NCBI GenBank assembly: GCA_025617745.1 | Contig: CM046858.1 | Span: 47,877,197-47,941,196, forward strand | Reading direction: 5' to 3' | Length of the DNA stretch: 64,000 nucleotides | Source of the DNA: Heliocidaris erythrogramma | Lineage: Eukaryota > Echinodermata > Echinoidea > Camarodonta > Echinometridae | In this document: piece after piece, positions 32,702 through 43,060 of the stretch | Numbering within the stretch: the first letter of the stretch is position 1 | Layout: each line of letters starts with the position of its first letter | Notes under the pieces: generated by a model | Seen by the model: the letters and a program-made list of their open reading frames with translations, nothing else | Database searches by the model: none | Told to the model about the DNA's origin: nothing | Position numbers and translations under genes: made by a program

Positions 32702-34879
32702 GAGACGGAGCTGGCTGAGGCTCAGGAGGCGGGACCCTAGACACGCGACTGCGTTGACCCGAAACGGGACCAGCAGGTCTACGCCGAACAGGGGCCCGCG
32801 TTGGCTTAGAGCTAGTGTGAAACTGCTTAGTCATATCCGAGATCTGCTTTCGCGCATCGATCTCTCTTTGAAACACCGTAGCGAATTTACCACCAAAAAG
32901 CGAAGGACCCCGAGACGGAACATCTCGGAGAAGTTGAGCAATGCCCGACTCTCTAACACCCAGTGCTGAGAGAGCCGAGGTCCTGCGACGGAACGTAGCC
33001 GAAGCAGCTGCTGTGGAAAGCTGCGACCACTGCAGACAAAAAAGAGTATGCAGCAAGTCGTCAATAATCAGCTTGTCACCATCGGTAACATTCAACTCCT
33101 CCGCCCTGGACCTAAGGTCGGAGAGAAGCCCTTGAAAAGCCGCCAAACGCATCCCTGACCTAATGTGGTTTTCAATATTAGACCAAATCTTATCCTCCGC
33201 CCTGAACGCAGCGGAGGTAAGCGGATTAGTCGCCCGCAAGCGACGACCAACCTCTAAAATCTCAGGAGAAAGAATCTTAGCCTTGAAAAAGCTGTCTTGG
33301 TCCTGAGAACAAAAGGCAAAGGCCTTACCCCTGACCGCATTAGATCGCTTAACCAACACCGCGGCCTCAATGCGGTCATACTCCAGCTTGAAAACCTCCT
33401 CAAGAGCAATACCCTCAGAGGAGACCTGCTGCTTGAAATTCCAACGCGAAGTCGAACCCTGCGCGCGGGTTGACTGAACTTCAGGGAGATATTTGGACAA
33501 CAAAGCAATCGCTTCCACTCCACAGAGATTGAGCGATTGAGACTCCGCCTGCCCAAGCGATTCGGGAACCGAAGCTTGAGAGGACGCATCCAAATCTGGT
33601 TCCACCCGAGTGGAATGAGACAAAGGAACGCTAACAAAGGCCTCCGCAGGCGGGTCCCCGCATGGTTCACCAAAAGTCTCCTCGCCCGGCGGAGCCCCGA
33701 GGGCCGCGGGAATAGGAGGCACATGCGAATCAGTCTCAGACAAAGAGGAATCAATCACAAAAGGCTGATTAGACTCAAAGCGAGATCCCTGAATAGGGAC
33801 AGAAGTCAGGGTTGAAGAAGCCGGTACAAAGGACCAACCCTGATTCTGAGCAAAAGCCCGCATCATACTGAACATGTCAGCTTGAGAGGAGCTAGCCGGG
33901 TCAGCCAGGCCAGACGGGCAAGAGGCCGGCAAAGCCTTGCCGCTTTTCGCCTTCTTCTTGGCCTTTTTCTTGGCTGGCTCGACAAGAGTCGTAGCCGAAA
34001 CCCTTTTCTTAGAACGCTTAATCGGATTCGTTCGGATCCCCGAAGCCTCTTCGGAAACACGAACCGATCCCTCCGCGGAGGGACGTTCACTTCCCATAAA
34101 GGGATTGGAGCGCTCATGGCGTAAGCCTAGAGAATCGCCCAAATCACCCATATTGGCTAGGCAAGAAGATGCCATAGCCATGGGTTGGGAGCTAAAAGCT
34201 CCCAGTGCGTGGGCAGACCGAGATGACTCGGTATGTGCCCGATGACTACTAAAGGCATGTGAACCCACTATTGGACCGCTCGAAAGCAGCAATAGGGGAG
34301 CACTAGTAGTCACGCACTCAGGTGAAAACACCTGTTGCTCCGAAGAGCGTCCATAATTGTTAGCTCGAGCATTCCCATCAGCTGGCAACTGAGACAGCCC
34401 AGAAAGTACTCGTTCCCCCATATGGCGTTTGCCGGGGGCTAGGGTTTGAGAACCCAGACCAACATGGACTAAGCCCGTGGGTTGCCCTGCAGTAGTGGGG
34501 CGCGTCTCCCCTAACGGATCAGAGCGAGTGAACGCTACCGTACGGGAAACAACAGCCCCCCCCCCCCCTCTGGTCTCAGCGACCGGGGGATTGGATTCGA
34601 GATATCCAAACCACTAGAATCTGACGCCACCCACCCCGAAACCACAGGCTTCGGAGTTGACAATCCCGATTCAGTTAACGCCACCCGTCCCGAAGCCGCA
34701 AGCTCCGAAACTGGCAAACTCTGCAAGGGAACACCACTAGGCAACTTACCTTTAGCCCTCCTCCCTCCCCCGCGTACCGCTGTACTCGGGGGAGTTCTGG
34801 AAGGCCGAGTCGTCTTGCTAGACAACTCTTCGGAAGAAGCAGGTCTCCTTGACCCAGCTGCTTCTTCTTCCGAATTCAT
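32616..34879 (-). CDS. DIRS gag-like ORF1, interrupted by a 13-base C tract
   Basis: The start ATG at 34879 (MNSEEEAAGSRRPASS) is followed by a proline/serine-rich N-terminus. The frame breaks at the C13 tract 34556-34568 (G13 on the coding strand) and continues in another frame to 32616. Features include a lysine-rich KKKAKKKAKSGK, acidic middle, the segment LGVRESGIAQLLRDVPSRG, and an Arg/Gly-rich C-terminus (RGRGSRGRGFSRGSRGK), likely nucleic-acid binding. DIRS gag proteins package the RNA. The break may be slippage in the homopolymer, real or a sequencing artefact. Confidence 0.8.
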
Positions 34880-35301
34880 ACCACTGCAATAAAACAGACA
34901 ATAAAGTATACTTTTCAAATTAAGAAATACTTCAACTGAATGCAGTAAATAAAACTAAAGTTTATTTGGGAGATACGCACTAAAGAAATTTTCACAGCCT
35001 AAAAACCGTAAGAACAAACACCGAACCCGAAGGCTCGGTGACAAACGGAAACACCCGCAAACACGGAAATATCTACGTGGGGCTGACCGTGAAAGAGAAA
35101 ACTAAATGCCAAGAAAGGGAATCAAAAAATCCCTTGCAATCGGCAAGAGTGACTAATAAAACACAAAGTACTATAATCTAAACGAATATAGGTACCTAAA
35201 AGTGCTTTAACTATGTGAAAAAGCGCACCAAAAAGATACTATACGACCTGATTTCAGGAGCGCTGTGACTATACGTCCTAACTCGTCGGGGGCGAGCAAG
35301 A

Positions 35302-35445
35302 AAGAGGAAGATGGCCGTAGCGTATTGACGCGCGTGAGTGGCGAAGGGGACAATAGGATTACGGGGGGTGCGCACAATATTGTGACACATGTGTGATAAT
35401 TCTCGAAGGGGTCCCGTAGTCAAGACTACAGGCATAATAGGTAGG
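35302..35445. repeat. DIRS 5' inverted terminal repeat
   Basis: Reverse complement of 29328-29471; imperfect similarity continues outward to about 35470. Confidence 0.95.
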
Positions 35446-35636
35446 TATATATGATTTATTGCAGTAAATAATACTTTTTTATTCACGCGATTTTTAATGA
35501 TGAAATATTTGAGAAATGCCTGAAACCTGAATGTTATCGTTTCAATCTATAGTGATAATCAAATATAACACAAATGTAGAGGGCCTACACTATACGACGT
35601 ACGTTGTTGTTTGGATTAAAAATTAAAGGGGGTTTA

Positions 35637-36865
35637 TTGCCACTTGGTCTACAGCCAGTTGGTCGAATACCAATTGGTCTAACATCATTCGGTCTAATAT
35701 TAGTTGGTATAATAACCAATTGGCCTAATCATCATTTCGTCTAATTACCATTTGGTCTATAGTCAATTCGTCTAATATCCATTTGCACCCACCCCTGATA
35801 TATGCAGTGCAGTATTGCGTCCAGTAATTGAAAAGCAGTCCGGGTGTCGAACTAACTTTGCTACATGTACGAGCCGCCATCTTATTCTCAAATTTGCTAT
35901 AAATCGTCAGAGGTTTCGGGCTTCGCGTGGGAAGGGGAAAACTTGTAAACCAGTCTGGGCGCCGAACTATGCCTATAACTTTCCGCCTAAAAAAGAAACG
36001 TCAGAGCTTACGCGCTTTGCGCGGGGAGGGGGGCACCCTGCAAAGCCCACAAATGTAAAAATCAACCCCAAATGTAAAAATTACCACACTTGTAAAAACA
36101 TTGCACCCGCAAATGTCAAAATAACCGCAAATGTCATAACATGTCAACCACAAGTGTAGAAACATTTCGCCCACAAATGTAAAAACTCATTTCTCCTCGA
36201 GATTTTAATGATGAAATATTTGAGAAATGCCTGAAACCTGCATGTTATCGTTTCAATCTATAGTGATAATCAAATATAACACAAATGTAGAGGGTCTACG
36301 CTATACGACGCACGCTGTTGTTTGGATTAAAAATAAACGGGGTGTATTGCCACTTGGTCTATAGCCAGTTGGTCTAATACCATTTGGTCTAACATCATTC
36401 GGTATAATATTAGTCGGTATAATATTAGTTGTTATAATAACCAATTAGCCTAATCATCATTTTGTCCAATTACCATTGGGTCTAATTGTCATTTCGTCTA
36501 ATTACCATTTGGTCTATAGTCAATTCTTCTAATAGCAATTTGCACCCACCCCTGATACATAAAGTGCGTATTGCGTCCAATAAATGAAAAGCATTCCGGG
36601 TGTCGAACTAACTTTTATTCTCAAATTTGCTATAAATCGTCAGAGGTTTCGCGCTTCGCGTGGGGAAGGGGAAAACTTGAAAACCAGTCTGGGCGTCGAA
36701 CTATGCCTATAACTTTCCGCTACAAATGTAAAAATGCCCATTTTACCACAAATGTCATAACACGTCGACCGCAAATGTAAAAAGTTATTATGGTAAATTG
36801 TAACTTGGTCTAATGCCAATTGGTCTAAAAACCAAATGGTCCAACATCATTTGGTCTATTCGTCT
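35637..36865. repeat. Duplicated block with TTGGTCTAAT minisatellite arrays
   Basis: Arrays of 14-17 bp units of the type CCAATTGGTCTAAT/CATTTGGTCTAATTA lie at 35637-35790, 36350-36545 and 36790-36865. They are separated by inverted copies of the GCGAAGCGCGAAAGC repeat (35790-36030, 36545-36720) and ACAAATGTAAAAA units. The 35490-35800 and 36205-36560 blocks are a direct duplication of about 700 bp period. Confidence 0.85.
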
Positions 36866-37156
36866 TTTTAGGCTTTTTCCTCTCACTTCCTCCTCATTTC
36901 GTTCTCGCCCTTTTTGTAAGAGCTGAATAAGGGGGGGGGGGGGAGGGGCATGGCCCCCCTTGGTCCGCCTGGCTAATCCGGGGGTGTAATTGTTTCATCG
37001 CCCCTACCCATATTGCTTTGACACAGCCGTGGGGGTGTCTCCCATCCAATATTATAACATTGTTTGCTAATCTAATTCTTCCATACTTGAGTGCTTCATT
37101 GAACACTGAAAATTATATTCCAGTATTTTACAAATAATCCTAAACCTAACCTTTAC
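36866..37156. other. Interior sequence with a G-run element relic
   Basis: Contains GGGGGGGGGGGG near 36931 and GGCCCCCCTTGG near 36951, relics of the G-run MITEs. No gene seen. Confidence 0.5.
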
Positions 37157-37935
37157 TTCGATTATGAATAGCGACCCTCTTCTTCAATAATGAATGGCGA
37201 TCCTCTTCTTCAATAATAAATAGCGACCCTCTTCTCCGATTATGAATATCGACCCTCTTCTCCGATTATGAATAGCGACCCTCTTCTTTGATTATGAATA
37301 GCAAATCTCTTCTTCGATTATGAATAGCGACTCTGTTCTTTATGAATAGTGACCCTCCTCCCCGATTATGAATTGCGACCCTCTTTTCGACTATGAATAG
37401 CGACCCTTTTCTTCGATTATGAATAGCGACCCTCTTCTCCGATTATGAAAAGCGACCATCTTCTTCGATTATGAATAGCGACCCTCTTCTTTGATTATGA
37501 ATAGCAATCCTCCTCCCCGATTATGAATAGCGACCCTGTTCTTTGATTACGAATAGCGACCCTCTTCTCCGGTTATGAATAGCGACCCTCTTCTTCGATT
37601 ATGAATAGCGACCCTCTTCTCCGATTATGAATAGCGGCCCTCTTCTCCCATTATGAATAGCGACCCTCTTGTCCCATTATGAATAGCGACTCTCTTCTCC
37701 GATTATAAATAACGACCCCGATTTGATATTATGAATAGCGACCTTCCATCTGTATTATGTATAGCGACCCTTATGACTTATTATGAGTAGCGGTCCTTAT
37801 GAATAATGAACCTTTTCTTCGATTATGAATAGCAACCCTTCTCTCCTATTATGAATAGCTCTCCTTATGAATAATGGTCCTTGAGTTTATCAATAGTGAA
37901 CCCCTTTTCGCTTTATGAATAGCGACCCTTCAGGT
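37157..37935. repeat. Right array of the 26-bp repeat (inverted relative to left array)
   Basis: About 28 units of GATTATGAATAGCGACCCTC plus TTCTCC, more degenerate than the left array and with irregular units toward the right end. It is the reverse complement of the left array's unit. Confidence 0.95.
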
Positions 37936-38005
37936 ATAGGAAATTACACGTTATAAATAGCGGTCCTTATGAACCACTGGTCCTTAGGGCTAGCGAGGTT
38001 ACCCC

Positions 38006-38130
38006 ATTATAATTCCCATAATTTTTATTTGAAAATATAAAAAATGTGATTTACATGTAATTTGAGGCTTTGAAAAAACTTAGTGACCGCTTAACAAATT
38101 GAAAAGACCCCACATAATATTATATTTATA
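38006..38130. repeat. Resumed satellite unit (right flank of the 17.3-kb insertion)
   Basis: AATTCC...TTACATGTAATTTGAG...CTTTGAAAAAACTTAGTGA...GACCCCACATAA matches, in order and spacing, the corresponding part of the unit at about 20285-20395. Confidence 0.8.
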
Positions 38131-39442
38131 ATGTACAAGAGGCAAAATTCAATGTGTTAAATTCACAAATTTATATAATCAATATTCTATCACTGCATTA
38201 CGCCGAGCCAAATGGCTAATGTTAGATCATGCAAGCAGCATGGAATAGCTGAGCTGAATAGCGACCGACAAGGTGTCTAGCTCTAGCTAGGCTAGGTCCA
38301 CAGCTCTGCGATCCCGATCGAGTGTTCTCCTAAAACTTGGCTTATTAAAGTTTTTTGCTTGCTGATCGTTTACAGCCAACGAGACCGACAGCCCCGAGAG
38401 ACCGACAATGTAGTGGGAGGGGGCTTCTGAACCCTATTATGGATATGAGTCTGACACTGACAGTCCATGACAGGGGCAAAAGGGTGGTGGGGGGGGGGGG
38501 GGCACAAATGCAAGGCTGTCAACTTTGGGGAACTGCTTGAAGGAAGATTCGCATTCTTTCCTTCTCGCCAGCCCTCCAAACGTCAATAGGGATTTTTTTT
38601 CGCCAGCCCTCCAAAAGTCGCTCAGTGGAGGGGGTGGATTATCAGATTTCATGGGGTACAGTTTTCCTCCATCATGTCCATAATTCTCTGACAAGCTTAC
38701 AAAAAAGTTCTAAAAGGGGGCAAAAAAGGCCCCTAAATCCGCCACTGGTCCATGCCCGGACTGTCACGTCAGTCTTGCGGGGTGGGCCTTTTTACAAGTT
38801 TTCTCGGAGGGTTAATAGATCGACATTGTTAGCCTGGTGGGCTCGTAAACTAATGATGCTCGATCTGGTTTTATTCAAATTTTAGGCAAGAGCCCGTATG
38901 CCAATTGGGTTTCAAAAAGGGGACCGCGGCCGATTCGCCCCCTGGATCCGCCCCTACTATTCTGTCATGGATGTGAAAAAAGGGGATTGCATAGTGTTGG
39001 TGGTCGATCTCATTGAATTAAAGATTGAAATATATCGGAGATAATTATTTTGTCCTTATTTCTATTCAGTCATTTTTACAGATCGGTTGTAAGAGAATAA
39101 GAGAGGATGAGAAAATGAAAGCCTGAGAGAGGGGGAGGAAGAGAGAGAGAGAGAGAGAGAGAAACAAAGGGAGCTGGGGCAAAAGGAATGGGATATACCT
39201 ACAAAGACAAAATAGGACTGGTAATAAATAAATTACATCATCAGCTGCTATTGTTGGTTACTAGTCAATTCAATTCAAAATACGGAGTCCATCCCCCACC
39301 TTTTCGTACAATCGGTAGTCATTAGGCCCTATTGCGTTGGTGAGGGCTTCGGATCAAGCCCCTGTACTGTTTTCTTTGCCTGTCGTCTGTAATTGCTACA
39401 GCGGAATATTAAAAATAACTAATCGTAAGTTATTTAGATTGG
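38131..39442. other. Intergenic/intronic DNA with G-run element relics and (GA)n
   Basis: Contains a G-run at 38488-38501, a duplicated CGCCAGCCCTCCAAA, element ends such as AAATCCGCCACTGG (38739) and CTGGATCCGCCCCTAC (38941), and a (GA)n run at 39139-39161. No gene seen. Confidence 0.5.
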
Positions 39443-39726
39443 TGGCCTATCCAGGAATGCAGGGTGGGGGGGGGGGGGGGGGGGGGCTCACGCCTGACGA
39501 ACAAAAAAAATCATTCTATTCTGAATTTTCGGACAAGTAACGAAAAAAAGTTAGATCACATTTTTCAGGTTCTTCTGTGCCGGGGGGGGGGGGGGGGGTG
39601 GGGGTGGGGTGGGGTTACACATTTACTTTCATTCAATGTGTGACTAAGATATGTCAGATTTGGTTTTGGCTGGCACATTGGGGCACATGCATTCCTGAAA
39701 ATAAGAGAATCTTGGATACGCCACTC
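39443..39726. mobile_element. G-run MITE with GTGGCCTATCCAGG/GGATACGCCACT termini
   Basis: Inverted ends GTGGCCTATCCAGG and (reverse) AGTGGCGTATCCAAG. The interior contains two long G-runs (39467-39487, 39581-39600) that could form G-quadruplexes. Same superfamily of termini as 27552-27806. Confidence 0.6.
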
Positions 39727-39792
39727 TTAATTAATCTTTAAATAGGCCAATAAAATTACATACATAGGTCGATAATGCCTATAATTTCCATG

Positions 39793-41650
39793 AATCAGAA
39801 AAGTCATATCTGATTTTATTATTTGCTAAATTGATGTATCTACCTATTATTGCTAGTTTGGTCCAACTACGCTACCATCGAGAAACTAAACGTCGCACTC
39901 GCGCACGCCCCACCCCCGTACGGCATGCACATTGCCATAGTCACATGCGCACGCGCACGACCGCCATCTTCCTCTAACGAGTTGCCAGAGACAACGTTTG
40001 GAACATGTTGCTTGGCAAGGAGAGGGGACGGAGGGGGGGGGGGGGGGCATAGGTAGATACATCAATTTATTTAGCAAATAATAAAATCAGGTATGATTTT
40101 TCTGATTTACTATAATAAATTAATGTATCTACCTATAGTCTATTGAAAGACTAGCAAGGATAAATTCCGGGGTGGCATGTCCCAAGGGAAGGAGACTAAC
40201 TAAAGACATGGATTCCCTTGAAGCAGGGGAGAAAGTTCACGAGTAATGAGGAACGTTGCTCGTCCGAGCGGCAGTTCATGGTTCTGTCTAAGTACCATTT
40301 TAGCGCCCTCACCGGACACCAGACTTTGTCCTCCTTGACCGAGGAGAAGTCTGATGGAGGGCTGAGAAACGCCTCAACCGATCCGGAGGAAGCCGTCTGA
40401 TCTCTGGCTACAAGGAGGGCTTGGGAATAAGGCGAACGCCTTGCCTTTCGCAACAGATGCGACCGAGAGAGGTACAAAGAGCAAGAATATCTGCCCGGAA
40501 GTAAGCTATAAGAAAAAGGTCTTGATAGACATGGAGAGACGCCTTGCTCATCAGAACAACGGAAGGTTTTGATAGCGCGTACGGAACCTTAGGAAGGTTC
40601 TAAGCAGGAGCCAGCTCGGATTTGCTGGTCGTTGTAAGAAAAACGATCTCAGCAACTTAGTCAGGTAATGGGAGCTAGAAACTCCCGGACCGTCCGGAAA
40701 GCCAAAATGAATGGCGGCGATGGCAGCGGTGTCCACGGATAGTGGAAAAGACCTACCCTTATCAAACAAGGAGATCAGAAAACTGCGATCGCGCCTACTG
40801 AAGCCTCACGAGGTGAAACCCCAAGGTCTTCAAACCAAACTGAAAAGGAGAGACGGGAGCTGTAAAGAGACCTCGAGGACTCTGAACTATACTCAGAGGC
40901 TCTCTCAGAGAGTCCCGAAGCCCTAGCGCCTCCCCCGAAAAAACGGCCAAGCGGTCAAGTGAAGGACCTCGGGCTGCTGATGGAGGATCCGAGAAAAAGG
41001 CCGAGACACCAGGCCTGGCCTCGGCGGGACGGAAACGGCTGTCCATCCAGAAGGGACAGGAGTAGGGGTCTAAGGTCCCATCGGTCAGCGCTCGATCCTC
41101 CTTGATCTTTCTCAGGATCTGAGGGAACAAATGAGACGGAGGGAAAAACACACCCCCGAAAGTGTCCCCAATGGAGAGCGAAGGCATCGAGTGCCCAAAC
41201 CTCCGGGTCCCGTACCCGAGAGCAAAAAACCCCGGAAGACGGTGGTTAAGAGCGGTCGCGGACAGATCAATCTCGAGCGGCGACCAAGTCGCGTGGAGAA
41301 GATCGCAAACCTCCTGATAGAGGGACCACTCGGATGGGAGACACTTGCCCCGGGACAGAAGGTCTGGTAAGATTTTCTTGTCCGGGAATGTAGGAGGCAA
41401 TCAGGACAATGTCGTTCGTCCGACACCACCTCCATAACAGGGCGGCCAGGAAGTTCAGGGAACTGAGCGAGATCCACCCTCAGGATAGATGTTGGCAGCA
41501 ACCGTGGTGTTGTCCGTAAGGATAAGCACGGAGAGAGCCCCCTAATCGTGCGCTTGAAATGGCGGAGCGACATGAATGCCGCCAGCATTTCCAGCATTTC
41601 GAGTTGGCAGCAGGTGAGCGATCTCCTGAAGGCGCATTCACATATCCCCA
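39793..41650 (-). mobile_element. Truncated DIRS element (family 2), 3' part only
   Basis: A terminal repeat (about 39833-40020), a G-run, then an internal complementary region (40049-40135) made of inverted terminal sequences including GGTAGATACATCAATTTA. These are followed by recombinase and RT-RNase H remnants on the minus strand. It ends abruptly at about 41650, so gag, most of the RT and the 5' repeat are missing. Same orientation as the complete DIRS. Confidence 0.8.
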
Positions 41651-41651
41651 C
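40196..41651 (-). pseudogene. Degenerate DIRS recombinase and RNase H C-terminal region
   Basis: Fragments in several frames match the intact DIRS: DKVWCPVRALKWYLDRT (recombinase), ILPDLLSRGKCLPSEWSLY then LEIDLSATALNHRLPGFF and FPPSHLFPQILRKIKEDRA (RT-RNase H tail). Frameshifts and missing catalytic residues make it non-functional. Confidence 0.8.
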
Positions 41652-41932
41652 CCCGATGCCCGCTATATATCTACGCCAATGACTTTAATGGAATAACGCT
41701 CCTCTAGCATAATGCTTGCCCCTCAAACTGATAATATTCATGGAACATTTTTTTTCTTTTTTAAAGAAACAAAATAGATGTAGAATATACTTAAATAAGA
41801 TGAATTTACCATCGAATAAAAAATGAATACAGGTGTATTCGGCCTAATCTGTTTCCAATCTATTAACCCAATGAGGCATTTACTGTAGCGCGGGTTTTAA
41901 AATTTAAGTAATGTATAGAATCTGCTCTGACA

Positions 41933-42172
41933 CATAATGCGCATACCAAGGAGGTGTTTTGGGTGTTTTAGGTGTTCAAACACCCCTGGTTTGGTGTTAT
42001 TTGAAGTTAAAATACCCCCTTTAGAATTCCTGATAACCCCCTTTTTTTTGCCTGTCAGATTTTTGAAAAAAGACCCCCCCCCCAATAAAAAAAAAATACT
42101 GATTTTTTGGGGCTTGGCAGAGATTTTTAAAGTAAAAACCGCCCCCTTTAAAAAATCCTGGGTACGCCACTG
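41933..42172. mobile_element. hAT-like MITE with perfect 8-bp target duplication
   Basis: CTCTGACA at 41925-41932 and 42173-42180. The right end, reversed, is CAGTGGCGTACCCAGG; the left end is the more decayed CATAATGCGCATACCAAGG. About 240 bp, with C- and A-runs internally. Confidence 0.75.
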
Positions 42173-42447
42173 CTCTGACATACGGTAGGATAAATTCATC
42201 GTCAAATGTTGTCAAATGCAGTTTAAAAAAAATGGTAAGTAGGTCTTTACCTATTTTCAATCCTGAAAGAAGCAGCGGTCAGTAAGGTATTTACTGCTGG
42301 ACATTTCGAACCAGCCAAGCCGTACTATACTACAGCTTTTTTTTTTTTTTTACTAAATACAGATCGAATAGGGAAAAACAGAGCCCACAAATACTATACT
42401 CAAACACTTTTTGTTTTCAACAACGTCACTCACGTCCAAAGTTAACC

Positions 42448-43060
42448 TTAAAGGAGAATTAACCCCTGATTACAAATTTACTTATATTGGAAGGTGTAAT
42501 ATATTCCTACTTATTGGCCTAAATCATTTTCTAATAAGATATCAGAAAAGGGTATAAATAAAGATATTCCAACACCCGGTATCGTCTCCTACTCATTTAC
42601 ATGGGGGCTGCCATTTTCTTGCTGATTTGGAGTTGTACATGAACCATTGAGAAATGTTCCAGTCAGGAAGATATTTTGAATCCAAATCCTAAATTGATTT
42701 TCTTCATTACCTAAAATCCCATATGTGACGAAAAATATAAAGTTCATATATAATCTTCAGTTTAAAAATAAATTGACATATCTATTCTATATTTTTAATC
42801 TCAAATGAGTTTTTAATTTTGAAAAAGGCAATTGAGCATTTGGATTAAGAAAATCTTCTTGTACACATAAACAAAATGGCAGCCCCCATGTGCTGCTAGC
42901 AGACGATACATATTGCTAGCAGATGGTAAATTTTGCTCAGAAAATCTTGATTCGTATCGATCTCGTATATTTTGACGCGAAGTCATATAGTCTAACAAGT
43001 AGGAATAAATAACACCTTTGAACACTATCGTCTTTATTTTTGAGCGTAATTCTCCTTTAA
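42448..43060. mobile_element. TTAA-type MITE, copy 2 (complete)
   Basis: TTAA at 42448-42451 and 43057-43060 with perfect terminal inverted repeats AGGAGAATTA/TAATTCTCCT. 613 bp. Same family and orientation as 10461-11353. AGG ends and TTAA targets suggest a Kolobok-like family. Non-coding. Confidence 0.88.

Larger units (their letters stand above)
29285..35470 (-). mobile_element. Structurally complete DIRS-type tyrosine-recombinase retrotransposon
   Basis: A 6.2-kb minus-strand element with inverted terminal repeats (identical over 144 bp: 35302-35445 and 29328-29471). An internal complementary region at 29532-29625 is built from the complements of both extreme ends. The ORF order is gag, RT/RNase H with C-terminal domain, and tyrosine recombinase. 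This is the textbook DIRS layout, in which the internal complementary region templates completion of a circular intermediate. No target duplication, as expected. Lies inside the 17.3-kb foldback segment. Confidence 0.93.
20681..38005. mobile_element. 17.3-kb foldback (TU-like) composite insertion bounded by inverted repeat arrays
   Basis: The left terminus is GGGGTCTGCTCGCTAG; the right terminus, reverse-complemented, is GGGGTAACCTCGCTAG. Immediately inside both ends are AAGGACC-type motifs, then arrays of a 26-bp repeat in opposite orientation (20770-21335 and 37157-37935). The flanks ATCATAAT (20673-20680) and ATTATAAT (38006-38013) differ at one of eight bases. Outside them a single satellite unit is interrupted and resumes. 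The short element at 17975-18222 has the same termini and a perfect 8-bp duplication. The interior carries SINEs, TTAA MITEs, minisatellites and a DIRS element but no recognisable transposase for this family. Alternatives are an old element inflated by nested insertions, or two independent short elements that each lost an end. Confidence 0.75.

Noticed and set aside
42813..43025. 70-codon open frame present in both copies of the 10.5/42.4-kb MITE
   Set aside because: Conservation is explained by recent copying of the MITE; no coding signature or start context, and too short for a transposase.
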